Positions 22,617 through 33,929 of a stretch of 64,000 nucleotides of DNA are shown here, piece by piece. This DNA comes from Yponomeuta sedellus. Lineage: Eukaryota; Arthropoda; Insecta; Lepidoptera; Yponomeutidae. Position 1 is the stretch's first letter. Each line of letters opens with the position of its first letter. A model generated the notes under the pieces. It did no database searches. It worked only from the letters and a program-made list of their open reading frames with translations, and had not been told where the DNA came from. The stretch spans positions 19,273,143-19,337,142 of the forward strand of contig OW203724.1 of NCBI GenBank assembly GCA_934045075.1. Reading direction: 5' to 3'. The translations under genes and the position numbers were made by a program.

Positions 22617-24652
22617 GGTATGAGATAAGCTCGGATGGTATGCGGCCGGGAAAAACCAAAATAGAGTGTGTAGAAAATTTTCCGCGACCTGAAAACGTAC
22701 ATGGCGTACGACAATTCTTGGGTCTTGTGAGTTATTTTAGGAAATTTATTTATTCTTTTGCACAATTGGCATATCCTCTTACGAAATTGCTCAAGAAAAA
22801 CGCTACATGGGAATGGAGAACCGAACAAGAGGACTCGTTCAAAGCTTTAAAAGGCAAACTTTTAGACCGACCTGTTCTTGCCTTATATGACCCTGAAGCG
22901 GAGACCGAACTCCATACGGACGCTAGCAGGATAGGTATTGGAGGAATTTTATTACAGCGGCCAAGGGGAACTGAGGGCGCCTTTCACCCCGTGGCATATT
23001 ACAGTCGCCAGACGACGCCGGAAGAGAAAAATTTCCACTCCTATGAGTTGGAAACCCTGGCCGTTATCTGTTCTCTCAAAAAGTTTAGAGTTTATCTCTT
23101 GGGTAAACCCTTTAAGATTGTGACTGATTGTAGTGCGCTTCGTTCTACGTTTGAAAAACGTGATCTTGTTCCCAGAATTGCACGCTGGTGGTTAGCGATG
23201 CAAGAGTTTCAATGTTCGATTGAATATAGGGCGGGCTCCAAGATGAGTCATGTGGATGCTCTGTCCCGAAATCCAACTGCTGAAACAGACTCATACGAGA
23301 TTGTCCAATATCCTTCGGTCATGGTTATAAATGATCAAGACTGGTTACAGACTCTTCAGATGGGAGACTCGGAGTTGGGCAGAATTCGAGACATTCTCAG
23401 TAACGGTTTGGATCCTAAGGGGCTAGAGTATATAAAAAACAACTTTGTTATAAAGGATGACCGATTGTTTAAGTGTGTTGACGGAGACAAGGAAAGTTTA
23501 AGGTGGGTAGTCCCAAAGGGTGCAAGGTGGCAGCTGTGCAAGATGAACCACGATGACATAGGCCATGTGGGATTTGAAAAGACTTTACAACGAATTAAAA
23601 GAAATTATTGGTTCGCTAAAATGGCTCGATTCGTAAAAAAATATGTAGGCGCTTGTATAGACTGCGCCTATGCCAAAAACAATACAAGTCAGCGGGAAGG
23701 GTTACTACATCCTATTGAAAAGGTCGGGATACCTTTTCATACCTTGCACATCGACCACCTTGGACCCTTTGTAAAGTCAAAGAGAGGGTTTACACACATA
23801 CTAACTGTCGTAGACTCGTTTACAAAATTTGTATTCATCAAACCAGTGAGGAATACAAATACACAAAATGTGATAAGAGCTCTAGAGAACATTTTTGATA
23901 CTTTTAGAAATCCTGACCGATTAGTGAGTGACCGAGGGTCCTGTTTCACTTCTAATGCGTTCAAAAGGTTTTGTCTAGATCGAGGGATTAAGCACGTGCT
24001 GAATGCAGTTGCTTGCCCAAGATCTAATGGGCAAGTTGAACGATACAACAGGACCATACTCGATTCACTAACTGCTCAGAATTTACGAGACGACGAAAAG
24101 AACTGGGATGATAAATTAGGTAGGATCCAATGGGGCCTAAACAACACCCTGCAGAAAACGATAGGTCGAACCCCAGCAGAGGTCATGTTTGGAACTGCGA
24201 TGAATAGTGAAGTTTATCCAGCGTTGAATGAAATAACGGAAGGAACTCGGGAGATTACAGATTTGTCGTCTTTACGTGACGAAGTAAAACAGAAGATTGA
24301 CAAAGCTCAAAAATCACAAAAGCTATATTATGATCAAGGAAGGCGACCTGCTCGCGTTTATAATAAGGGGGATTTAGTTAAAATTACAAAGGTCACTTTC
24401 CAAAATGATGGAAAAAGCAAAAAGCTTTTACCGTCATACGAGGGTCCTTTTAGGATCGAAAAGGTACTGGGCAACGATCGGTATAAAGTCGCTCCCATTG
24501 CAGGATTTGAAGGAATGAAGAACAAGCGCAAAACGACTGTTGCCGCAGACCGGATGCGACCTTGGATTCATGTGGCCTCACTAGAAATTGACGATGATGA
24601 TGAATGTGTTGATACTATTGATACTATTGATGATGATCTCGTTTCTGAATAA
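22617..24652 (+). pseudogene. pol: Gypsy-1 RNase H and integrase
   Basis: The shifted frame resumes with LGYEISSDGM and has its first ATG at 22,640 (670 codons). RNase H has ELHTDASRIGIGG at about 90, YELETLAV at about 135, VTDCSAL at about 160 and HVDALSRNP at about 204. Integrase has an HHCC zinc module (HDDIGH ... CIDCAYAK, about 307-345), catalytic Asp in HIDHLG (about 370), Asp in VSDRGSCF (about 430) and Glu in GQVERYNR (about 465), then a GPF module (YEGPFRIEKVLGNDRYKV, about 600). The C terminus is acidic (DDDDECVD). There is no chromodomain. The domain itself has no further break. Confidence 0.9.
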
Positions 24653-25170
24653 TAAGACTGATTGACATTCAAAAGATAGAAACCTATAGTTGATTGTATT
24701 AATATTTTTGGCTGTAAAATATATATATATGTACATTTTAATGTGTACTTTTGTGAGTATAATGGGGTTTTGACGCTTTTTGTATTGTTTCAGGTCAAAT
24801 ACGAGCAATGCATCCGCCGCTTTTGACCTCAACCAATGCAAAAAGTAGATATGAAAATGTATACTTATGATATAGAGAAATCATGTTTGTAACTTCTTTT
24901 AGATTTATAGTTACAAAGTTGGGTTACTAAATATTCTTAATGTATTATATACTTTACTGTGTCTTAAGTTTAATTTAAATCTTACTTAGATTAAACTCCT
25001 ATGGGATACCTAGCGATATTTAATTCACATTTATGTTCTGATTTTGTTTTAAATAATAATGTTATAGTTACATAGAAGTTAGAGTTATATAGTGGGAATG
25101 CCTCATTTGTCAAGTGTAAGGTTCCACCTGGTCCGTGTATGAGGACATACACGTCATCAGGATGGACGAG
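24653..25170 (+). other. Gypsy-1 3' noncoding region
   Basis: 518 bp between the pol stop and the 3' LTR without a reading frame that could be an envelope gene. A purine-containing GGATGGACGAG directly precedes the LTR and may act as the plus-strand primer; it is weak as a polypurine tract. Confidence 0.6.
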
Positions 25171-25586
25171 TGTAAGGTTTTCTAATTTTCATACGCAATA
25201 TTTGGCAATTTTAATTTTATTACGCTGGCAACACTCAAATCAAGGAAATAAAACAAAGTTGACTTGGCGGGTGGGGGCATTCTTGGTGGAACGTTTGATT
25301 TGAACGGTCGGTTTTTAGTGAAGTTTAGTGGCGAATAGGAGCCATTGGTTATAACCGTTATCTTATAATACGAAGTTTTGATACCTTAATAAGTTTGGTT
25401 GCTGCAATAAGTTTTGATCCGGTTAATAAGTTTTGAAAATATAAGTTTGGTGGAGTGTTGGTGGTTTCAATTGTGGAATATCTTATAATACGAAGTTTTG
25501 TCACTAAGAAGTTTGGTTGCTGCAAGAATTGTTGAAAATATAAGTTTGGTGGAGATTCGGTGGTTTCATTTCTGGGATATCTTATA
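25171..25586 (+). repeat. Gypsy-1 3' LTR (416 bp)
   Basis: TGTAAGGTTTTC to TCTTATA, followed by the target duplication AGTG. Carries four extra bases after CATA (25,190s) relative to the 5' LTR. Confidence 0.93.
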
Positions 25587-25650
25587 AGTGTAATTCTACT
25601 TCCTGCTCTGTATAAAACTTTTCTTCACTATTTTGAAAAGTTATGCAATT

Positions 25651-26040
25651 CAAATCAGCATTACACAATTTAAACCGGTCTGATAAAAGTTTTTTCCAAC
25701 CGCACCTCAGCTCTCTTGGCGCTGCATGCCGCGCACACCGGGTACCGGCAGAATATCAGCGCTGAAGTTTTTTTCCGAACTTCCAGCACATGCTGAGTCG
25801 GAGCCCATTTACGTTTGCCACACCTACGTTGGTCACTCTTAGTCCAGTACATTGCCCGGGTACATTGCCGTACTGTGTATGGCTAGTTGTCTGTGTTTCG
25901 CTTTTCATGTACCAATGCTACTGTTTTGTTTGTTTATTATTTCTTCGTGCTGTGACTTGTAACCAGATTCTTATGGCTTCACTTTATATACGTGTGTGTG
26001 TCTTTTGTAAATAAATTGTTAATCAATCAATCAATCAATT
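25651..26040 (+). mobile_element. Insertion with (CAAT)n tail, LINE/SINE-like
   Basis: Comparison with 34,545-34,750 shows extra DNA between AAGTTATG (25,640s) and CATATTAGTTCCG (26,047). The extra block ends in AATAAATTGTTAATCAATCAATCAATCAATT, a microsatellite tail typical of LINE-driven insertions. Its interior has no recognisable coding remnant beyond short frames. Confidence 0.55.
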
Positions 26041-26191
26041 ATTGGTTCATATTAGTTCCGGTATTCTACGAATTTATCCGATTCTATCTGATAGTAGCCG
26101 AGATATATTTGCGAGAAATAAAAGCTAACAAACTGTACATGAACTGTGACAGCTGGGCATTTGAAATTTTGACATAATATCATGTATTTCT

Positions 26192-26640
26192 TCTAAAAAC
26201 CTATTTAGAGGCTAAAAATTTCACCCATGCCGGGATTCGAACCCGCAACCTCTGGCTATCCGTACCAGCGCTCTACCAATTGAGCCAATGGGCGACTCAC
26301 GGCATCAGTGAAATTTCGAACCTCTTTACAATATTCTTTGTATTACGTACAGGCAGCGACATCTGACTTAAGCAAATTGCATTACTTACAGCCCCGACTA
26401 CCTACTTTGCAGTTAGGTTTTAACATCGGTACGATATCACTGTACCCACATGATTACACTATTTTTATTTTTAATGCACTAACCCGTGCTAAGGAACAAA
26501 TTTAAAAACCTATTTAGAGGCTAAAAATTTCACCCATGCCGGGATTCGAACCCGCAACCTCTGGCTATCCGTACCAGCGCTCTACCAATTGAGCCAATGG
26601 GCGACTCACGGGTTAGTGCATTAAAAATAAAAATAGTGTA
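26192..26640 (-). mobile_element. T1 SINE insertion, about 1.4 tandem units, minus strand
   Basis: Two tRNA-like bodies in minus orientation at a 309-bp period (the inverse of CGCCCATTGG at 26,289 and 26,598). At the right end a 40-bp piece (GGGTTAGTGCATTAAAAAT) is in plus orientation, so the end is inverted. ATCATGTATTTCT occurs at both borders (26,179-26,191 and 26,641-26,653), a likely 13-bp target duplication, although seven of these bases also occur in T1. Confidence 0.75.
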
Positions 26641-26653
26641 ATCATGTATTTCT

Positions 26654-27289
26654 GTCAACAGCAAATATTAAAAACAGAGTAAAATAAATACTTAACTGGG
26701 ACTCCCATTTATTTATAACCACAACAGGTAGACGATTGAAGTAGTCACAGAATATTATTCACTTTAAAAATAACTAATTAAATTAAAATAAATATCATAT
26801 TTTTTTCGTTTTTACTCGATATTAATAACGGCTACAATTATACGCTTGAAATATTCAAATGTTTTTGAAATGGTACGGAACCATCCGTGGGCGAGTTCAA
26901 CTCGCACTTGACCAGTTTTTTTCCTTTATCTATTGTATTTTTCGTTCTCTGTCGTTGCTCTGTTAATAACGTTTCGTGTGATTTGTCTGCGACGCGTCAT
27001 AAGTATATTTTCTTTAATTTTCATAACAGCTCGCTACAATGTGAGATTCCATGTATTACATATTGAAAAAGTATAGTTCATTTTACTTTAGCAATATCCA
27101 TCATAAAAGTCGTCCGCTAATATCGTAAAGTACCTTATTACCAACCCAATACTATCCAACGTACCCACATGTAGCTCTGAGCACCTGAGACAGGTTCGAA
27201 CGGATGTAGGTCACAAAACTTCTAAAACTAGAAAAAGGAATTCGAGAAAACTGCCCCGACTTTAGAAACGTACTATTCTCTTTATTCTA
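26654..27289. other. AT-rich noncoding stretch
   Basis: Nothing nameable. Confidence 0.45.
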
Positions 27290-27425
27290 TACTAGTGCTT
27301 TCACTTGGTTTGCGTGGTGGAGATACCATCCCTAGCCATGGACAAAGATACATGGAAAGCCATTGTGTCAGCCCCAGACTCCACGAAGGAGTAAAGGAAC
27401 CAAAGAAGAAGAAGAAGTGGTTTTA
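27290..27425 (+). repeat. LINE ORF2 3' end with (GAA)n tail
   Basis: The frame reading MDKDTWKAIVSAPDSTKE and a stop, followed by AAAGAAGAAGAAGAAG, is the C-terminal end of an insect LINE reverse transcriptase plus its microsatellite tail. Fewer than 45 codons remain. Confidence 0.55.
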
Positions 27426-27776
27426 CTACAATCTCCGACTTTATAGCAGGCTGTTTGATACGGACCTACGGAAAGAATTTGGGTAAGAGAAAAGATGCTC
27501 TACTCACAGACGATAATGAATCTGGTCTCCAGGTCCCGGGACACACTCCACACAAGAGTTCACAGGGCTATTTCAGTCTATAGCACACGCCGGCCGGCAT
27601 TTGGAAAAGTAGATTCAACAGAAAAGTTTTTAACGTGCCCCCCGCATGGCAAAAGTGAAAAGAGTGAGTGAGTGAGCAGAGTGAACGAATCTATGTCGTT
27701 CATTCAGAAGCGCGCCAAATTTAAATTGGCGCGGGAAATGCAGAGCGTTTAGTCTCGAACCCAAATATTTTTTTTA
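27426..27776. other. Noncoding stretch
   Basis: Contains a short (GAGT)n run near 27,663. Nothing else is nameable. Confidence 0.4.
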
Positions 27777-28250
27777 GATATTGTACAGCAGGCTAACAGT
27801 GAATAAAAACATCGTAAAGAAACCCGCATAAGGGTTGGCTCCGCAAGTATTGACATTTCTTTCCTGTGAGTCAACTAACCTGTCAGAATTATAGTTTAGG
27901 TGCTAGCTCCATCTAAAACCATGGTCAATCAAGGGGTCAATCTCTTCAAGGTAAGCCAGTTGCCAAGCTGGTCTAAACTGGCATTCATATGCGCCCTTGC
28001 CGGCGAGTTATTGAGCTCTATGATGAAAATAAAACAATCTCCCAGGCAGTGCAGTCAATCAATCAAATCAATTCAATTTATTTCAACGTAAAGAATTCTG
28101 TTTGCTGAATGTCAATGTAAAATATTGTAAGTCGACTGTCCGAGTTATCCAATTATATAGTGTGAGCGAAGTTGCTACAAGACGCTGTATAAAACATCTC
28201 ATTAGGTGGATGGAAGGGCCAAACTAAAACCACAGAGAAACCAATGTCTC
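27777..28250 (+). repeat. T3a SINE copy with internal insertion
   Basis: SINE blocks GGCTAACAGTGAATAAAAAC, GAAACCCGC, TTGGCTCCGCAAGTATTGAC at left and AGACGCTGTATAAAACATCTC at right match 17,520-17,755. The two parts are separated by about 230 bp that includes CAATCAATCAAATCAATTC, a tail-like run. The tRNA head is missing. Confidence 0.5.
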
Positions 28251-28262
28251 TTAGAAAAGAAT

Positions 28263-28330
28263 CCGCTTGTATACCAGACATAACGTTGTCGGGACGCTTC
28301 CCGACAACGTTATGTCTGGTATACAAGCGG
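28263..28330. other. Perfect 32-bp hairpin with 4-nt loop
   Basis: Left arm 28,263-28,294 (starting CCGCTTGTATACCAGACATA) and right arm 28,299-28,330 are exact inverses. The loop is CGCT. No mismatch is visible. It lies just after the T3a SINE tail and does not resemble that family. Confidence 0.9.
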
Positions 28331-28559
28331 AAGGCGTTGTACGTTTTCAAATCGCACTCCTTTACAAAAGTAAAGGAGCGTAATTTATCAAGTAAACCTT
28401 ATATATGGATCATTTTATAGTGCACGGTTTATTTTAACAAAGGAACTGAAGCAATCTTTACATACAATACAAACAGAACTTGTATGAGCAAGAGGAAAAT
28501 AGTTCTTTAGCTCCTTTCTTTGATTAAAAGTAAGTATTATGTATGAATCACTAGAAGCC

Positions 28560-28860
28560 CCGGCTGCCCGAGTGAGCTTAAGCGATGACGAAGGTTAAGA
28601 AACATAGGGCGCGTTCAGTGCATGGATGGGTGACCGTCTATGACTAACGCTAGTGACATTTTTTCAAGCGGTTCCGGGCATCGCTAGGCACGTTAAGTAG
28701 GTGGTGCCGGTTGCCGTCGATAGATGTCAGTCGTTAAGCCAAGTCAGAGGCCTTGGGGAGGCTTGAAAATTTCTGACAGTAAGACCAGCCACTAGTCTTG
28801 CAAGCCTCTATCAATCCGGACTTGGCTCGCGTGGTAGAGTATAGCTTATAGTTTCCGTTT
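28560..28860 (+). mobile_element. 5S rRNA-derived SINE, plus strand
   Basis: The head at about 28,560-28,640 reads as a 5S rRNA 3' half: GACGAAGGTTAAGAAACATA (A-box region), GGGCGCGTTCAGTG, then the C-box GGATGGGTGACCGTC. The body includes GGCACGTTAAGTAGGTGGTG, GTCGTTAAGCC, CAGAGGCCTTGGGG and CTGACAGTAAGACCAGCC, and ends near GTGGTAGAGTATAGC. This is the clearest 5S head in the window together with the copy at 38.2 kb. Confidence 0.78.
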
Positions 28861-29369
28861 CGTTTTATAAATCAATTTTTTTTTATGTTTAGTGTTCTTT
28901 TTAGGTGGAAGTGGAGAGGTAGAATGTCAGGTTCTTATTCGGGAGTTCGTGGGTTTGTATTCCGGCTGTAACAATGACTTTTTTTCTAAGTTTTGCGATG
29001 CTAAAATTTGCGATGTGAATATAGTCTGTAAAACATAGCTTGAGCTCCACGACAGCCCTTCACACTGACAGGGGTAGGAATGGGACGATATTGACATCAA
29101 ATGTCACTTAAAGCGTGGTGATAATGTGGACGGAAAGAAGTTTAATCGTTAAATTCCAATAGTAAACCTGCAGTTGCAATAGTAAAAATTTAGAACGCTA
29201 AATCATCGATAGTTTGTAATTTGCGTTGCAGTTACGACACTGGTTAGACATCACTATCTGTGCAGTAAGTACGGAGTTTTTGCAGTACAAATATTTTGTG
29301 AAGAAATTAAAAACTTCATGGACGCAGTTTTATGATGACAGCTGTCGCAGAGCTCAAGCTATATTTTAC
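28861..29369. other. AT-rich noncoding stretch
   Basis: A possible decayed tRNA-like stretch near 28,930-28,975 (GAGTTCGTGGGTTTGTATTCC). Otherwise nothing nameable. Confidence 0.4.
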
Positions 29370-29495
29370 AGATTATAGAAACAATATCACTCGATAACGG
29401 TGAAGGAAAATATCATAAGGAATTATGTTCATGCTCTCTCTCTCTGACAGAAGGCCCGTGCCCTGTAGTAGGACGCAATTGGCTTCATTATAGGC
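29370..29495 (+). repeat. T3b SINE tail fragment
   Basis: Blocks TCACTCGATAACGGTGAAGG and CTGACAGAAGGCCCGTGCCC match the body and tail of the SINE at 11.1 kb, with a large internal deletion. Confidence 0.5.
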
Positions 29496-31120
29496 AAAAA
29501 ATACATTGACACAAGTTTCGTCCGAAATAAAAAAAAATTAAACATTTCTAGAACAGAAAATGAAATAAGCACACATGAAAACAAACAAAAATTAACTGTC
29601 GATCAACCCGCTGTGAGACATACCCGACCCTTTTTTCTGACAGAGTTAAACATAACTTCCGCAAACAGCTGCTGAAAAATTCAAAATAATTTGTTATGTA
29701 TTAAACTGGTCCTATCGCGATTATTTATTAAGGAAAACGTAATTACCTTAACTCCCGACGTTTCGCAGCGCTGCAGTTGCCGAGGTCATGGGTAGACTGA
29801 AGTGGCCACTACAGTCAATTATTGTAGTGAGGGTAGGTGGTCTGCCCTCAAGTCACTTTTAGTTTTTCGAAGCGGGCCGACACATTTATAGTACATATTA
29901 CACATAGTAGTAATTAAGATTGGTTAAATGTTTACTTTGCTATCGCCTTAGGTTTGATCCTTTAATGGTAGATGTAAGTGGATTAAATAATTATAAAAAA
30001 TATTAATATATATAGGTACCTATCCTATATTAGATCATAGATATGGAAATGGCGTTTTGTTGTACTGGCCACTATGATTTGAAATGTCTCCTCTTTGGTT
30101 AAGAATTCCAAATTCAAATTTATAAATATATTTGGTAAATGAGCAATTACCAAAAAGTTTGTCCACTTGAAAATGACCTGTCCTACGACTTTGAACTGAT
30201 ATTCTGCCAATTATTGACACGAAGACACGATTCTTTATGCCAAATCATAAAAAGTAATTCAAAAACTTGTTTATTACAACAAAAGGATACTTAAATACAC
30301 ACTATTTCACATACTTATTGGCGAAATAAGACAGAAGAGAAGCAATTTTTTTGACTGTCCCACCCTACTTTTGCAAATTTCGGAATCCAAAATTTTAATG
30401 TTTACTCACCTTCGGGTTGACAATTTTAGCAAATTTGAACAGATCATATGATCGAAATTTTGTATCGTACCCTATTAACAGCGCGTTAGAGTTTAAAATA
30501 ATAAAACATCTCTGTTTTATCATGTTCATAAAAATGGTGTTGGTGGAAATTTCCGCCACGCTACGACACGTAACAAGATTTTTACGCAAAACTACAATTT
30601 TATCGGATCAAGAATAGATTATTTTTTATAAATGCCAAAATTGTATACCACCAGCAAACACCATCTTAGTTTTTTACGCAGTTAGCGTCCTGAAAAATGA
30701 AGTGAGTGGACGGGACGTGTTCCACTACGAACCTGGTTTTTGCTGGTAATAATGGTTTCAACTTACAGCTTCGGAATTCTAATTACTTAAATTATCCAGA
30801 ATATATAGTGCTATGTGATATAGTAAAACCGTAGTAGAACAACTGCATTTTTTAAGTTTGTTTCAATAATAGCATCATACGTCACATCCACAACGCAACG
30901 TGATGTACTAGGGGAACGCAAAATGTGACGTAGTGGAAATATAAGTTAAAATAAAATTATATTTAAATTATATTTTAATAAAAGTTAAATTCGTATTTGT
31001 ATTGGGTTTTATTAAAATCGGCACTAAACTTTGTGAGGTACCTATAGGAACTTCCTATCGCACACACTTGACGAAAAATCAAAATATCTTCTAAATAAAA
31101 AAAGTTCTCAAATTTCATGA
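29496..31120. other. AT-rich noncoding stretch
   Basis: The segment at 29,590-29,630 repeats 5,398-5,440. 29,705-29,780 resembles the 15.2-kb inverted-repeat family (TCCTATCGCGATTATTTATT). Short opposed frames at 30,400-30,600 have no signature. No gene is supported. Confidence 0.45.
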
Positions 31121-31123
31121 AAT

Positions 31124-31214
<91 letters not shown>
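31121..31214. repeat. (TA)n microsatellite, first copy
   Basis: About 90 bp of alternating TA, interrupted once by TACATA, leading directly into a MITE. The same array reappears at 33,655-33,733. Confidence 0.95.
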
Positions 31215-31217
<3 letters not shown>

Positions 31218-31367
31218 CGCCTTACTGCTAAAACCGACTATCTGCATGAAATGTTGTTTCGAGAAAACTCGAGTTTAAGGTTCGGATGTCGTTAACTATA
31301 CTAAAACTTGTTATTGTGTGCATAACAACATTTCATGCAGATAGTCGGTTTTAGCAGTAAGGCGTCG
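31215..31367. mobile_element. MITE, 153 bp, 44-bp terminal inverted repeats (copy 1)
   Basis: Ends CGACGCCTTACTGCTAAAAC (left) and its exact inverse (right). The repeats extend 44 bp and the centre is about 65 bp. It lies inside TA repeats, consistent with a TA target as in Tc1/mariner-type elements (inference). Confidence 0.88.
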
Positions 31368-31410
31368 ATATATATATATCGACGATCAATTAAAATAATA
31401 TTGCGAATTT

Positions 31411-31598
31411 AAAAACCTATTTAGATGCTAAAAATTTCACCCATGCCGGGATTCGAACCCGCAACCTCTGGCTATCCGTGCCAGCGCTCTACCAATGGGC
31501 GACTCACCGGCATCAGTGAAATTTTGAACCTCTTTACACTATTCTCTGTATTACGTACAGGCAGCGACATCTGGCTTAAGCAAATTGCATCACTTAAT
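31411..31598 (-). repeat. T1 SINE fragment, minus strand (copy 1)
   Basis: Minus-strand T1 sequence from AAAAACCTATTTAGATGC through the tRNA-like body (missing CAATTGAG, hence CTACCAATGGGCGAC) to CAAATTGCATCACTTAAT. It is identical by eye to 33,930-34,117. Confidence 0.85.
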
Positions 31599-33653
31599 CT
31601 TATGTAATGTCCTGTTTAATGTTTCGAGTGAAATAAAGTACCTATATTAATAAGTCAACAACACCGATTAGCGATTTTAGTGATAATACCGCCAATTATG
31701 AAATGAAACGAGACGAAACGAGACGACCCTTTACCGTATGAATTGTATGCGGCAAAACGTAGATATGTAAGCCTTTAATGTGTTCTATTTTCTGGTGTGT
31801 GTATAGAGTTCTAGTCTAATGTAATCTACCACATGACTGTTTTATCGTTTGTAGCTAGTGTGAACCGGGTCGAAGGCAATGAAAGATAGAAAGCCTTCGT
31901 CACTGTATCTGTGTCGTCCTCCTTCCGGATTGGCGATTCTTTTTTTTACGATTGCTCTCCGTTCAAGCGGAAAATTCGCAGCTTATTACTTCATTTGAGA
32001 AAGGTCGCTACGTTTTGTATTTATTTTTTCTATCGTTTCCTTTATCTGTTTCTCTGATTAATTGTTTTGCAGTACAGCGATGGATTTGAGATGGGAAAGA
32101 GTAGAATTATCTAACAGCTACTGTTAAATTTAGTAATGACAATGGCAATTTAGTATTGTAATGGCATAGTGGAATCTGATTAAGTAACTCCCGACTTCTC
32201 ATAATGAACAATCTAATTATCTACTTCTTGTCTATTCCATTTGTCTAGTCCATTCCGCTCTTTCCAACTGAGCTAATAGGCAACTCACCGGCATCAGTGA
32301 AATTTCGAATTTACAATATTCTCTGTATTATATCTTATTATAATATCTGTATCTTAGCACGGGTTAGTGCATTAAAAAAATATATATAATCATGTGGGTG
32401 CAGCGATATCATTCCGATGTAAAACCTAACTGCAAAGTAGGTACTCGGGGCTGCAAGTGATGCAAATTACTTCAGCCAGATGTCGCTGCCTGTACGTAAA
32501 GGTTCTAATCTCGGCATGGGTGGAATTTTTAGCCTCTAAATTGATTTCTTAAAGCCTTTGTTAAATATGAGGTAAATTACCGGAATAACCGGTTAAGTGG
32601 ATGTCGAGTCACCTGCTCCCAGTTCGTAAGGGTTTTTCACGGCTTCCCTCAAAAATAGTAGTTTGTTTGGTAAAATATGACCCTTTAAATTTCTCTTACA
32701 TTGTATTTTCTAAGGTTAACACGAGCAGTAGACATAATTAAAACTGTTTTTATACGGATTTATGCTCGGGTATTACATTTCTCTTACATTTTTCAACTAT
32801 GTCAACTTTCAATTTTCATAATGATGACACACATTCCACTGTGATTCTACTCCGTTTACACAATGTTTGACACGTTGCCATGTAAACAGACAGGCGTTTC
32901 TACAATCAACTCGTGTCTCGCTTTGTACTCAACCACGTGCTGTTAACGAAGTGATTTTGTAACTACGTATGTAGCGGCGGAATAATTACCTGCAACATAC
33001 ATATCATTTTGTGAGAAAATTATTTTGAAACTAGCTGGTGCCCGCGATTCCGTCTGCGCAGGATAAGTATTTCAAAGAGACGTGGCGTAAAAAAGAACTT
33101 ACATTAAAATTATAACACAAATATTTTTTAAACATAACAGCCTTATAATATTGACATGTTACAGTCGCACTAAAATAAGTGTAGACGTTTATATATTCCT
33201 TTGTGAGTCGCGATGATCATACATAGTTATTAGGTTTTACATTATGAAATTGGCGTTTTGTATGAGGGAATATAAAGTAGTTTTTTAATATAATATTTTT
33301 AATTAATCAAAGTATGAACCTTTGCTAACTATGCACTTTTACCATTTATAGATAGTTCATTAATCTGTTTACTAAAAAAAACCATTCGGATGGGAATCAA
33401 TAAAAATTTTGAAGGCGATTTTGGACTGCCCCATCGGAGTCGAATTTTTTCCCTTGCAAAGAAGTTATCCAAATTTCAAAAACTTGGTAATCTTGAACTA
33501 AAACTTTCGTAAGCACAACACATTGTAGACTTTTAGTCCGGCTCTACTTACGGGTGTTGTTATATCGGAGGAGTCCGACCAGGTTTCGCTCTGATTCGCA
33601 GAGCTTAATCATGGTGAGCAGAGACGGAGCTCGCGTCGTCGGTTGCTCGTCTC
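31599..33653 (+). repeat. Left arm of 2,055-bp inverted duplication
   Basis: From CTTATGTAATGTCC to TGCTCGTCTC. It is the reverse complement of 35,118-37,172, with the same length. By eye there are about seven differences, most of them clustered in the inner 130 bp (33,550-33,600). It contains a Helitron-like end (inverse of CACCAGCTAGT) at about 33,032, T1 SINE pieces at 32,255-32,560 and no gene. Confidence 0.93.

Positions 33654-33654
<1 letters not shown>

Positions 33655-33733
<79 letters not shown>
33655..33733. repeat. (TA)n microsatellite, second copy
   Basis: Pure TA repeats directly at the inner junction of the left arm, leading into the second MITE copy. Confidence 0.95.
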
Positions 33734-33736
<3 letters not shown>

Positions 33737-33886
33737 CGCCTTACTGCTAAAACCGACTATCTGCATGAAATGTTGTTTCGAGAAAACTCGAGTTTAAGGT
33801 TCGGATGTCGTTAACTATACTAAAACTTGTTATTGTGTGCATAACAACATTTCATGCAGATAGTCGGTTTTAGCAGTAAGGCGTCG
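33734..33886. mobile_element. MITE, 153 bp (copy 2)
   Basis: Identical by eye to 31,215-31,367, offset 2,519 bp. Part of a duplicated block rather than an independent insertion, because the flanking (TA)n and SINE are duplicated with it. Confidence 0.88.
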
Positions 33887-33929
33887 ATATATATATATCG
33901 ACGATCAATTAAAATAATATTGCGAATTT

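Larger units (their letters stand above)
19457..25586 (+). mobile_element. Ty3/Gypsy LTR retrotransposon 1 (6,130 bp, defective)
   Basis: Complete in structure: 5' LTR (TGTAAGG...CTTATA), PBS, Gag, protease, RT, RNase H, integrase and 3' LTR. A 4-bp target duplication AGTG flanks it (19,453-19,456 and 25,587-25,590). The LTRs differ by one 4-bp indel and about two substitutions, so the insertion is recent. Coding capacity is lost to one nonsense codon in the Gag domain and one single-base frameshift between RT and RNase H. There is no envelope-like frame. The empty site can be seen in the paralogous repeat at 34,565-34,590. Confidence 0.95.

Noticed and set aside
24653..25170. Envelope-like third ORF in Gypsy-1 (and 57,127-57,882 in Gypsy-2)
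   Set aside because: No frame of useful length, no signal peptide or membrane anchor; neither element looks like an errantivirus.
30975..31247. Ile-Tyr repeat frames (also 33,554-33,814)
   Set aside because: Translation of (TA)n microsatellites.
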